Source: a virus. From it: a DNA stretch of 34,182 bases. Positions 16,715 through 22,957 of this stretch are shown here, piece by piece. Both the position numbers and the translations under genes were made by a program. Where the stretch lies: positions 1-34,182 of IMG/VR virus record IMGVR_UViG_3300046167_000066; one strand, 5' to 3'. Below the pieces are notes generated by a model. It was not told the DNA's origin and made no database searches. It saw only the letters and a list, made by a program, of their open reading frames with translations. Every line of letters starts with the position of its first letter. The stretch's first letter is position 1.

Positions 16715-17056
16715 ATGAGATTTATTATATGTTTAATATTAATAATAGGGTGTGGAACTTATACTCCAAAACCAACAATCAAGCACGTTTTAGCAGTTAC
16801 TTCAGAAGGAGATACTCTCCTATTACCAATAGATAAAATAAGACCTAATATTTATCAATCTATTTATCCTCTGTATGCTAGGGAGTGGAATCCTTATTAC
16901 TATAATAACTGGAGATATAATAATATATACTCTAATAAAATATATTATGAATCTAATAGTAGCTCTAGTAACAATAATTCTACAAGCAATCATCAAACAA
17001 AAGACATATCAAGAATAGATATGAATGCTATAAAAGATAAAAGGAACGATAAATAA
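16715..17056 (+). CDS. Small lipoprotein
   Basis: A 113-residue protein with a short hydrophobic leader and lipobox LIIGC, giving Cys13 as the lipidated residue. The mature protein is rich in Tyr, Asn and Ser (WNPYYYNNWRYNNIYSNKIYY, then a Ser/Asn run) and ends in a charged helix. It sits one base after the thioredoxin-like gene and shares one base with the endolysin start. A role in outer-membrane disruption (spanin-like) is plausible from context, but there is no sequence match to Rz1. Confidence 0.55.
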   Translation: MRFIICLILIIGCGTYTPKPTIKHVLAVTSEGDTLLLPIDKIRPNIYQSIYPLYAREWNPYYYNNWRYNNIYSNKIYYESNSSSSNNNSTSNHQTKDISRIDMNAIKDKRNDK

Positions 17057-17538
17057 TGAATAAGATAAGCAAACATATAAGCTACAAAGAAGCTACTAGG
17101 AGTGCAACAGCTTTACGTTTAGGTATAGATAATAAACCTAATGAGTATGAGCTTCAAAATATGGAGATGGTAGCTAATAAAGTATTTGAACCATTAAGAG
17201 AGGCATTTGATGCTCCTATAAAAATAAACTCATTTTATAGATGCGAAGAACTTAATAAGGCTATTGGTGGAAGCAGTAAAAGCCAACATTGTCAAGGGAG
17301 AGCTATTGATATTGATGATGTTTATGGTAATGTTAGTAATGCTTATATGTATTATTATATTAAAGATAATCTCGACTTTGACCAAATTATTTGGGAGTTT
17401 GGTACAGACCATAATCCTGATTGGGTTCACGTAAGCTATGTAGATGAAGATTCTAATAGAAAAAGATGTTTAAGAGCAATAAGAGAAAATGGTAAAACTA
17501 AATATATAGATATAACAAATGAGCAAAATACTAAGTAA
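17056..17538 (+). CDS. M15-family peptidase, probable endolysin
   Basis: A 160-residue enzyme of the Peptidase_M15_3 type (D-Ala-D-Ala carboxypeptidase/endopeptidase fold) that would cut peptidoglycan cross-bridges at lysis. Zinc ligands visible are His78 and Asp85 in SQHCQGRAIDID and His125 in WVHVS; Glu114 (IIWEFG) is the likely catalytic base. A helical N-terminal part (residues 10-50) and FYRCEELNKAIGG complete the family pattern. It has no signal peptide, so it needs a holin, and a two-TM protein follows with a 20-nt overlap. Confidence 0.85.
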   Translation: MNKISKHISYKEATRSATALRLGIDNKPNEYELQNMEMVANKVFEPLREAFDAPIKINSFYRCEELNKAIGGSSKSQHCQGRAIDIDDVYGNVSNAYMYYYIKDNLDFDQIIWEFGTDHNPDWVHVSYVDEDSNRKRCLRAIRENGKTKYIDITNEQNTK

Positions 17539-17914
17539 ATTATTTGGAGCTGCAGGTGGAAACATAGCAGAAAAGATTTCAGGCATAATAGACAAACATA
17601 CTTTTAGTAAAGTAGAGAAAGCTCAATTTGAAAAGGAAATGGAGCAGATCTGGATTGATGCAGAAGCTGACATACAAAAGAATGTTACTGAGAGATGGAA
17701 AGTAGATATGGCTTCTGATAGTTTTCTTAGCAAGAATGTACGTCCAATGGTTTTAATATTTCTTGTAGTATCTACAGTTCTTATGGTATTTATAGATGCA
17801 GGAGTTATTGCATTTGAAGTTAAAGCTAATTGGATTGATTTATTACAGTTAGTTCTTATAACAGTCATAGGAGCTTATTTTGGGGGTCGTAGTGCAGAGA
17901 AATTTAGAAAGTAA
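17519..17914 (+). CDS. Holin-like protein (3TM holin family pattern)
   Basis: A 131-residue protein with an amphipathic N-terminus, a helical linker (HTFSKVEKAQFEKEMEQIW), then two strong membrane segments. They are MVLIFLVVSTVLMVFIDAGVIAF and LLQLVLITVIGAYFGGRSAEK (split here; residues about 80-102 and 108-125). The KNVRP motif before the first segment and GGRSAEK after the last are hallmarks of the GTA/phage 3TM holin family as I know it. It overlaps the endolysin gene by 20 nt and shares one base with the next small gene. It would open the inner membrane for the M15 enzyme. Confidence 0.7.
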   Translation: MSKILSKLFGAAGGNIAEKISGIIDKHTFSKVEKAQFEKEMEQIWIDAEADIQKNVTERWKVDMASDSFLSKNVRPMVLIFLVVSTVLMVFIDAGVIAFEVKANWIDLLQLVLITVIGAYFGGRSAEKFRK

Positions 17915-18039
17915 TGGCAAAGCTAACCACAAGTAATTATCGTGCTTCTAAACGCACAAAAAGACCTGGTGTTCATTCTAAGAATGCTAGTAAAGGTCAA
18001 GTAAAATTCAAAAAGAAATATAAAGGTCAAGGTAGATAA
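17914..18039 (+). CDS. Small highly basic protein, 41 aa
   Basis: MAKLTTSNYRASKRTKRPGV... with 14 or more Lys/Arg residues and a C-terminal KKKYKGQGR. I recall similar small basic peptides with a KxxRGQGR-like end in flavobacterial phages. Nucleic-acid binding or a virion-associated role is possible. It starts at the stop of the holin-like gene and ends 1 nt before the next ORF. Confidence 0.55.
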   Translation: MAKLTTSNYRASKRTKRPGVHSKNASKGQVKFKKKYKGQGR

Positions 18040-18040
18040 T

Positions 18041-18163
18041 ATGGAAACATTAAAACACTTATTAGGATTTTGTGGAGAAACACATCCAAACATTTTTACA
18101 ATCATTTTTATTATTGCAGTAATTATTTCTGCTTTTAAGTACAAAAAATATATATTAAAATAA
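18041..18163 (+). CDS. Small membrane protein, 40 aa
   Basis: METLKHLLGF... with one transmembrane segment (about residues 18-32, FTIIFIIAVIISAF) and a basic KYKKYILK tail. Last gene of the lysis cassette. Could be an antiholin or accessory holin; unrecognised family. Confidence 0.5.
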   Translation: METLKHLLGFCGETHPNIFTIIFIIAVIISAFKYKKYILK

Positions 18164-18168
18164 TTTTA

Positions 18169-18176
18169 TATATTTG
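18169..18176 (+). promoter_or_regulatory. Possible Bacteroidota -7 promoter element
   Basis: TATATTTG matches TAnnTTTG just after the lysis cassette. Transcription from here would run through a small potential hairpin (CAAC...GTTG near 18200) and the polypyrimidine mirror repeat into ninG. No clear TTG at -33. Confidence 0.35.
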
Positions 18177-18236
18177 TTTTTGCTTATAGCTAAACTTGCA
18201 CAACCTAATAAAGTTGGACGGTGCTTGGAACAGGTA

Positions 18237-18306
18237 TTACTTTCTTTCTTTTTTACTAGGTTTTTTCTTTCTTTTTCTTTTTACTCTTTTTCTTTTTCTT
18301 TCTTTT
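18237..18306 (+). repeat. Homopyrimidine tract with perfect mirror repeat (H-DNA type)
   Basis: An almost pure T/C run of about 70 nt. Within it 18263-18282 and 18287-18306 are exact 20-nt mirror images around the spacer ACTC. Homopurine-homopyrimidine mirror repeats of this length are the classic substrate for intramolecular triplex. The tract lies in the only non-coding gap between the lysis and replication modules (18164-18331), so it may be a replication, pausing or module-boundary element; function is inference. Confidence 0.75.
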
Positions 18307-18331
18307 AATTATAATTTATATCTTAGTGTAT

Positions 18332-18745
18332 ATGAGAAAGGTATCACGCAAAAGTCTTGTAAAGAAATTAGATGCAATATTCTCTGAATATATAAGACTT
18401 AGAAAAGCTAATAAGAAAGGCATAGTATCTTGCTATACTTGTGGTAAGAAAGCATATTGGAAAGGTGCAGGAATGCAGAATGGACATTTTATGTCTAGGA
18501 AATCTTACTCTACAAGATGGGAGGAGCTTAACTGCCAAGTACAATGCTATTCCTGTAATTGTATGAGATATGGTGAACAATACAAGTATGGCTTAGAACT
18601 CCAAAAAGAATATGGTAAAGACTTACCAGAACAGCTTCTTATACAATCTAAACAGATCAAAAAGTTCTCTAATATAGACTTAGAGGATATGATAAATAAA
18701 TACAAAGACTTAGTAGATAAAAGGAAAAAAGAATTATCTTTGTAA
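18332..18745 (+). CDS. ninG: NinG-like recombination nuclease
   Basis: A 137-residue protein with the lambda NinG/Rap pattern. Zinc-binding CYTCGK (C-x2-C) is followed by MQNGHFMSRKSYSTRW and QCYSCNCMRYGE (second C-x2-C), and a Leu-rich helical end. NinG-type proteins carry an HNH-like fold and act on recombination intermediates such as Holliday junctions and D-loops. I prefer ATG at 18332 over an in-frame GTG at 18326. It is the first gene of the early module, isolated by the pyrimidine tract upstream and a terminator downstream. Confidence 0.8.
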   Translation: MRKVSRKSLVKKLDAIFSEYIRLRKANKKGIVSCYTCGKKAYWKGAGMQNGHFMSRKSYSTRWEELNCQVQCYSCNCMRYGEQYKYGLELQKEYGKDLPEQLLIQSKQIKKFSNIDLEDMINKYKDLVDKRKKELSL

Positions 18746-18784
18746 GCATAATCTGTTTCTCGCAGGTCTTATAGTTTTGTTTTG

Positions 18785-18816
18785 AAGGGAGGGATTAATT
18801 TTCCTCCTTTTTTTTT
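18785..18816 (+). terminator. Rho-independent terminator after ninG
   Basis: GAAGGGAGG pairs with CCTCCTTTT around a GATTAATTTT loop and is followed by a T-run ending at 18816. It separates ninG from the replication operon promoter. Confidence 0.8.
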
Positions 18817-18822
18817 ATGCAC

Positions 18823-18852
18823 TTGTTTTATTAACATTTTTTAATTAACTTG
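18823..18852 (+). promoter_or_regulatory. Early promoter candidate P1
   Basis: TTG at 18823-18825, 20 nt, then TAACTTG at 18846-18852. This is close to the Bacteroidota TTG-N19-21-TAnnTTTG pattern with one base missing in the -7 element. It sits directly after the ninG terminator and about 40 nt before the first replication-operon ATG. Confidence 0.4.
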
Positions 18853-18894
18853 CTAAAGTATTGCAATAAAGCATTACATTAAAAACAATTATAT

Positions 18895-19107
18895 ATGACC
18901 CATAAAGAAGATTTATTAAGGCTTTTAAAAGCTGAGGTAGAGCAATTAAGAAAGCACTACTACGAGAGTGATGCTAAGATCAAGAAATTAGAGAATAGCA
19001 TTAAAGAGAAGGATAGTATTATAGAAAAATACGAACTTCATATTAAACAACAAGAAGTAAGAAACGCACATTTAGAAATTAACATAGTAGACGAATATAT
19101 AAAATAA
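18895..19107 (+). CDS. Small coiled-coil protein, 70 aa
   Basis: A highly charged protein with continuous heptads (LLRLLKAEVEQLRKHYYESDAKIKKLENSI...). First gene of the main early operon, downstream of candidate P1. The leading gene of an early operon is often a host-takeover or regulatory protein, but nothing in the sequence shows a function. Confidence 0.6.
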   Translation: MTHKEDLLRLLKAEVEQLRKHYYESDAKIKKLENSIKEKDSIIEKYELHIKQQEVRNAHLEINIVDEYIK

Positions 19108-19112
19108 TAAAT

Positions 19113-19502
19113 ATGAATTATACAGCACAAGTAAAAGAGATAAGCAAAATGGATAAACCACCTTTTGGTGATGGTATTCTAACTTATAAAATGAAAACTT
19201 CTAAACACGAAGGATTTTTATATACTCCTAAATTAAATTTACAAAATGGAGATGAGATTTCTTATGATTATTTACAACAAAAAAATCAAGAGTATAAATT
19301 TGCTAAAGTTAAAAAAGTAGGTATGTATAATAATTATAAAAAAGATACTAATACACAGACTTATAATAAACCTCAAGATACTCATAGCTCTATATTAAGA
19401 CAAGTAGCATTTAAAGGAGCTATAGAACTTGCTTCTTCTGGCAAGATAAACATACAAGAGATAGAAGAATTTACAAATACATTTAATCAAATATTAAAAT
19501 AA
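19113..19502 (+). CDS. Unknown early protein, possible OB-fold DNA-binding protein
   Basis: 129 residues. The N-terminal 70 residues alternate strands (ILTYKMKTSKHEGFLYTP, YKFAKVKKVGMY) in a way compatible with an OB fold. A Lys/Asn/Thr-rich linker and a helical end follow (SSILRQVAFKGAIELASSG, IEEFTNTFNQIL). I know the RQVAFKGAIE type helix from early proteins of marine phages, next to SSB and exonuclease genes. It lies 5 nt upstream of the SSB-like gene. A role in DNA replication or recombination is inferred from context. Confidence 0.5.
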   Translation: MNYTAQVKEISKMDKPPFGDGILTYKMKTSKHEGFLYTPKLNLQNGDEISYDYLQQKNQEYKFAKVKKVGMYNNYKKDTNTQTYNKPQDTHSSILRQVAFKGAIELASSGKINIQEIEEFTNTFNQILK

Positions 19503-19507
19503 TAATT

Positions 19508-19840
19508 ATGGAAATTACAGGTAGAATTAAAAAGATTAATAGTACACAAACAAGAGGTGCTAAAAACTTTAGAACTAGAACTATGTGGCTAGTAACAAAT
19601 GACAAATATCCTCAAACATTACAGGTAGAGTTTCTACAAGACAAAGTAAATCTATTAGACAACTTTACAGAAGGTTCTTTTGTTAGAACTGCTATTAACC
19701 TAAGAGGTAGAGAATGGCAGAATCCACAAGGAGAGGTAAAAGTATTTAATACTATTGAAGGATGGAAGTTAGAAGATGATGTAGAACAAGTAAGTGCTTC
19801 ACAACAGAGTCCTGACAGAAACAATGACTTACCATTCTAA
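19508..19840 (+). CDS. DUF3127-type single-stranded DNA-binding protein
   Basis: A 110-residue OB-fold-like protein: MEITGRIKKI, then TMWLVTNDKYPQTLQVEF and LRGREWQNPQGEVKVFNTIEGW, matching the DUF3127 family that serves as a small SSB in Bacteroidota and their phages. The tail is disordered, Gln/Ser/Asp-rich and ends NNDLPF, like the SSB C-terminal tip that recruits partner proteins. The stop overlaps the next ATG (TAATG). Confidence 0.75.
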   Translation: MEITGRIKKINSTQTRGAKNFRTRTMWLVTNDKYPQTLQVEFLQDKVNLLDNFTEGSFVRTAINLRGREWQNPQGEVKVFNTIEGWKLEDDVEQVSASQQSPDRNNDLPF

Positions 19841-20124
19841 TGACTGCTGAAGAAAGAAAAAAGACCCCTGTTTATTCAGGGGTTTTAAATTATTTTCCTG
19901 ATGCTATTTTAGAAGTGGCAAAAGTTTCTTATATTGGTAATCAACAACACCATCCTGATTTACCTTTACATTGGGACAGAAATAAAAGTACAGATGAATT
20001 AGATGCTCTTAGTAGACATCTTATTGAAGCAGGTAAGATTGATAGTGATGGTGTAAGACATTCAGCTAAGGTAGCTTGGAGAGCTTTAGCTAACTTGCAA
20101 AAAGAAATAGAAAACAATAATTAA
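19840..20124 (+). CDS. dATP/dGTP pyrophosphohydrolase-like protein (DUF5664 type)
   Basis: A 94-residue protein with PVYSGVLNYFPDAILEVAKVS, HPDLPLHWDRNKSTDELDALSRHL and AKVAWRALANLQ, the pattern of the DUF5664 family (named dGTP_diPhyd_N in Pfam). Related MazG/MazZ-like enzymes hydrolyse dNTPs and can reshape the nucleotide pool. This one is short, and I see no PurZ or DatZ nearby, so base replacement (2-aminoadenine) is not supported. A perfect terminator-like hairpin lies inside codons 8-16. It is part of the replication operon, one base before the helicase gene. Confidence 0.6.
   Translation: MTAEERKKTPVYSGVLNYFPDAILEVAKVSYIGNQQHHPDLPLHWDRNKSTDELDALSRHLIEAGKIDSDGVRHSAKVAWRALANLQKEIENNN
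19861..19886 (+). promoter_or_regulatory. Intragenic terminator-like hairpin (possible attenuator)
   Basis: ACCCCTG (19864-19870), loop TTTATT, CAGGGGT (19877-19883), preceded by an A-run and followed by TTT. It is a perfect 7-bp GC-rich stem in AT-rich DNA, just inside the DUF5664-type gene. Terminator shape is clear; whether it works when ribosomes translate through it is unknown. Confidence 0.55.
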
Positions 20125-20125
20125 G

Positions 20126-21040
20126 ATGCTAATAAACTTTGACCAACAGATTGATAAACTACAACAAATCAGGTCAGGGAAGATAGTAGAAGGTTTAGCA
20201 TTAGGATTCCCAGAAATAGACGAATACTTTAGATTCAAACAAGGTAACTTTTTAGTATGCTTAGGTCACGCTAATGTAGGTAAGACTACTGTGATTTTAT
20301 ATATGATGTTATTGTATTCATTAAAGCATAATATTAGATGGCTTGTATTTTCTAGTGAGAATGAAGCACATAGTATTATTAGAAAATTAATAGAATTCCT
20401 GGCAGCAAAACCTATAAACAAAATACCTGAAGAAGAATTTGTAAAGCACAAGAGTTTTGTATTTAATCAATTTAAGATAGTAGACTCTAATGAGCTTCAT
20501 ACTTATAAGACTTTATTAGAATTAGCTACAAGTATTAAGAAGGCTTGGAACTATCAAGGATTTCTTATAGACCCTTACAACTCTTTAATGAAAGATAGAG
20601 AGATGTTGAAAGGTATTAACTCTCACGATTATGACTATGAAGCAACATCTGAAATAAGATTATTCTGCAAGACTCATAATGTATCAGTATGGTTAAATAC
20701 TCACGCAGCTACAGAATCATTAAGAAAGAAACATTCTAATTCTGATGAATATGCAGGACATCCTATTCCTCCTATGGCAAGTGATGTAGAAGGTGGAGGT
20801 AAGTTTGTTAATAGAAGTGATGAGTTTCTAGTAATCCACAGATATACTCAACACCCTACAGATTGGATGTATAACCATATACACGTTAGAAAAGTAAAAG
20901 ACATTGATACAGGAGGAAGACCTACTCCATTAACAGAACCTATTAAACTTAAATCAATACTTAACAATGTAGGTTTCCAAATAAATGGTAATAATATTAT
21001 AACTCCAACTCTTACAGAACAAATAAACTTACCATTTTGA
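20126..21040 (+). CDS. DnaB-like replicative helicase (RecA-fold ATPase)
   Basis: 304 residues. Walker A is GHANVGKTT at 47-55; FSSEN at about 75 is the DnaB H1a motif. A Walker-B-like FLIDPYNSL lies near 145, and VSVWLNTHA near 195 is the sensor region. A basic C-terminal HVRKVKD near 250 matches the arginine-finger area of SF4 helicases. There is no separate N-terminal primase-binding domain, so it is a short phage form. It unwinds the replication fork; the neighbouring SSB and DnaA-like genes fit. The C-terminus ends NLPF, similar to the SSB tip. The stop overlaps the sigma gene start (TTGA). Confidence 0.75.
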   Translation: MLINFDQQIDKLQQIRSGKIVEGLALGFPEIDEYFRFKQGNFLVCLGHANVGKTTVILYMMLLYSLKHNIRWLVFSSENEAHSIIRKLIEFLAAKPINKIPEEEFVKHKSFVFNQFKIVDSNELHTYKTLLELATSIKKAWNYQGFLIDPYNSLMKDREMLKGINSHDYDYEATSEIRLFCKTHNVSVWLNTHAATESLRKKHSNSDEYAGHPIPPMASDVEGGGKFVNRSDEFLVIHRYTQHPTDWMYNHIHVRKVKDIDTGGRPTPLTEPIKLKSILNNVGFQINGNNIITPTLTEQINLPF

Positions 21041-21516
21041 AAACACCTGTAGAATTAGCATATGAGAAACATAACCAATGGGTAGAGATAGTACAAACCT
21101 TTGGTGGCTTAAACAAAGAGGAGTGTGAAGATTTGGTACAAACTATGTATATTCTGCTAATAAAGAATACTCAAAAAGGAATAGATTATTTATATAAAGA
21201 TGAGATAAACTATTATTATGTTTTTAAAATACTTAGAGGATTGTATGTAGATTTGATTAGAAAGAAAAGTAAAGTAAAACTGATTAGTTTAGAAAACATA
21301 GAACCTGTTACAGAAATAGATCACAACAATTATGATGAGGTCTATAATAAGCTCCAGGATATTTTAAAAGATATGTACTGGTATGATAAAAAAGTATTCG
21401 AAATAATAGAAGATGGCACTAACATAAGTGAGCTATCAAGAAAAAGTAAAATAAGTTATTACAGCTTATACAATACTTATAAGAAAGTTAAACAGAAACT
21501 AAAAGAAAATTTATGA
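21037..21516 (+). CDS. Phage sigma-70-like factor (ECF type)
   Basis: 159 residues with sigma region 2 at about 25-80 (KEECEDLVQTMYILLI, then YVFKILRGLYVDLIRKK, the -10 recognition helix pattern). Region 4 lies at about 115-157 (YWYDKKVFEII, ISELSRKSKISYYSLYNTYKKVKQKLKENL), a helix-turn-helix for -35 contact. Start is TTG at 21037, overlapping the helicase stop, so translation is likely coupled. Made early with the replication genes, it is the best candidate to direct host RNA polymerase to the CAAAAWW-N12/13-CGATATAT late elements. The family is clear by pattern; the target is inference. Confidence 0.7.
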   Translation: MKTPVELAYEKHNQWVEIVQTFGGLNKEECEDLVQTMYILLIKNTQKGIDYLYKDEINYYYVFKILRGLYVDLIRKKSKVKLISLENIEPVTEIDHNNYDEVYNKLQDILKDMYWYDKKVFEIIEDGTNISELSRKSKISYYSLYNTYKKVKQKLKENL

Positions 21517-21674
21517 AACTAGGAAACTTAGTAGAACTTATAACAACATACACAGGAATAAAATACTTAGTAGATACTTACCATAGTATAAGAGGAACTA
21601 AGTGCAACTGTGATAAAAGAAAAGATGCTTTAAATAAATTTAAAATAGATAGAAATGGGATTACAAAAGTTTAG
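21513..21674 (+). CDS. Small early protein, 53 aa
   Basis: Begins at the sigma gene stop (ATGA overlap). MKLGNLVELITTYTG..., with a CNCDKRKDALNKF segment near the C-terminus that recurs, as I recall, in similar small proteins of flavobacterial phages. Two cysteines could bind metal. Overlaps the next gene by 20 nt. Function unknown. Confidence 0.55.
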   Translation: MKLGNLVELITTYTGIKYLVDTYHSIRGTKCNCDKRKDALNKFKIDRNGITKV

Positions 21675-21873
21675 TCAGGAAGATTACGACAAATGGACAG
21701 AGTTTAAATCTGCTAATGGTAAAAGCATTGATAGAAAAGAACAGGAGTTAATTGCTCGACTACATTCCATCTATTATAAGCATAGCTATTATTTACCTTG
21801 CACTTGTACTCCAAAAACATATATAGCGTGGATAAAACAATTAAATGACATTTACGCTAATGGGACTCAGTAA
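21655..21873 (+). CDS. Small early protein, 72 aa
   Basis: MGLQKFSQEDYDKWTEFK... with SIYYKHSYYLPCTCTPKTYIAWI, a CTC pair and aromatic-rich helices. Probably real because the frame is intact in a packed operon and it bridges its neighbours by overlaps. No function recognised. Confidence 0.55.
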   Translation: MGLQKFSQEDYDKWTEFKSANGKSIDRKEQELIARLHSIYYKHSYYLPCTCTPKTYIAWIKQLNDIYANGTQ

Positions 21874-22279
21874 GATACATCTATACGAACAAGCAGTAGT
21901 TCAGATACTTAATATGGACACTTGGGATTTAAAATGGGCAGGTAATGGCTTTGAGCATTATGATGCTATAGGTAAAACTCCTAAGGGTCACGATTGTGTA
22001 ATAGAAATGAAGTTCAGGAATAAATACTATAAAGAAAAGATGTTAGAGGTTTATAAGTATGAACAGTTAATTAGTATGGATTCCGAAATAGTAAAGCTCT
22101 ACTTTGTATCAGACCCTAAAGGTAACTATCTATATTGGTTAAACTATTTAGAAATGCCAGAACCTGTAGAGATGTATTGTCCTGACACTACTATGTGGAC
22201 TAAGAAACGATTACTCAAACCTGTATATCTTCTAACAGAACAACAAGCAAGTATTATAAATAGGGACTCATATAATTAA
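21860..22279 (+). CDS. Putative PD-(D/E)XK-like nuclease or nuclease-fold protein
   Basis: With ATG at 21860 the product is 139 residues (an in-frame ATG at 21845 would add five). The core HYDAIGKTPKGHDCVIEMKFRN has Asp followed by E-x-K on a strand, the classic restriction-endonuclease-like active site. A helix (EKMLEVYKYEQLI) and a strand (VKLYFVSDPKGNYLYWL) fit the fold. Such enzymes in early phage operons act in host DNA degradation or recombination. Last gene before candidate promoter P2. Confidence 0.5.
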   Translation: MGLSKIHLYEQAVVQILNMDTWDLKWAGNGFEHYDAIGKTPKGHDCVIEMKFRNKYYKEKMLEVYKYEQLISMDSEIVKLYFVSDPKGNYLYWLNYLEMPEPVEMYCPDTTMWTKKRLLKPVYLLTEQQASIINRDSYN

Positions 22280-22282
22280 ATT

Positions 22283-22312
22283 TTGTTAATAACTTTAAAA
22301 GAGTTATATTAG
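22283..22312 (+). promoter_or_regulatory. Early promoter candidate P2
   Basis: TTG at 22283-22285, exactly 19 nt, then TATATTAG at 22305-22312, one mismatch from the Bacteroidota -7 consensus TAnnTTTG. It is the best Bacteroidota-type promoter in the window. The mRNA would have a leader of about 20 nt with A-rich ACAAAATT before the ATG at 22340. Confidence 0.6.
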
Positions 22313-22339
22313 CCTGTATAACTTTAAAAAAACAAAATT

Positions 22340-22564
22340 ATGAAACATAACCACAATGCTTTTGAAAATCAAATATTTAATCATTTTAGAGAAAAAGTAA
22401 AATCAATAAACGCTGCAATAGAATTATTAGTTGAGCATAATTATAAAATTATTGATTTAGAAAATCAAATTATAGATAAGGATAATTTACAGAATATAGA
22501 AAAGAGATTTAGTTTTGATTATAAAAGAACACCTAAAACAAGTTATGAAAAAAAGACAATATAG
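22340..22564 (+). CDS. Unknown small early protein, 74 aa
   Basis: MKHNHNAFENQIFNHFREK... with a helical, heptad-like middle (INAAIELLVEHNYKIIDLENQI) and a basic C-terminus. First gene downstream of candidate P2. No family recognised. Overlaps the next small ORF by 20 nt. Confidence 0.55.
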   Translation: MKHNHNAFENQIFNHFREKVKSINAAIELLVEHNYKIIDLENQIIDKDNLQNIEKRFSFDYKRTPKTSYEKKTI

Positions 22565-22673
22565 ATCAAATCAAGGTAGAAGTCCTGAAAAAGAAGAACA
22601 GATATTTAATGTTCTAAAAGTAGGATTCATAGCATTAATCGTAGCTACTATTAGTTGCATAATACTTAACTAA
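22545..22673 (+). CDS. Small membrane protein, 42 aa
   Basis: MKKRQYRSNQ... a basic N-terminus, then one transmembrane segment (about residues 22-41, VLKVGFIALIVATISCIIL). Starts within the previous gene and its stop overlaps the next ATG (TAATG). Small membrane proteins in early operons often inhibit a host envelope function or block superinfection; no evidence beyond topology. Confidence 0.5.
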   Translation: MKKRQYRSNQGRSPEKEEQIFNVLKVGFIALIVATISCIILN

Positions 22674-22957
22674 TGACATTATTCCAAAATCAAGTATATG
22701 AAGCTAACTTTAATTATATAGGTCAAGCTCTTGTTAAAGCATACGATACTAAAAAAGAAAATAATGAATCTACTAAAGAATTATCTAATCTTATTAAATG
22801 TGTTAATGAGATGCATATGTTTGTAGTTGGTCTTAGAAACGAGGTACAAGTATTAGACTTTAAATTAAAAATAGCAGAAGGAGATAAACTAAGAGCAATA
22901 GAGAGAGCAAGAAAATCAGAAAAATTATTAGAAAATGATACAACTATTAGACGGTAA
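22673..22957 (+). CDS. Coiled-coil early protein, 94 aa
   Basis: MTLFQNQVYEANFNYIGQALVKAYDTKK..., then a long charged helix (MHMFVVGLRNEVQVLDFKLKIAEGDKLRAIERARK split across residues 50-85). Overlaps the RecE-like gene by 23 nt. A partner of the nuclease is conceivable from position. Unrecognised. Confidence 0.55.
   Translation: MTLFQNQVYEANFNYIGQALVKAYDTKKENNESTKELSNLIKCVNEMHMFVVGLRNEVQVLDFKLKIAEGDKLRAIERARKSEKLLENDTTIRR

Noticed and set aside
18196-18387. Hydrophobic 63-codon frame across the polypyrimidine tract
   Set aside because: It starts at TTG, is mostly Phe/Leu because of TTT/CTT repeats, and runs into the ninG gene. It is explained by the T/C tract itself.
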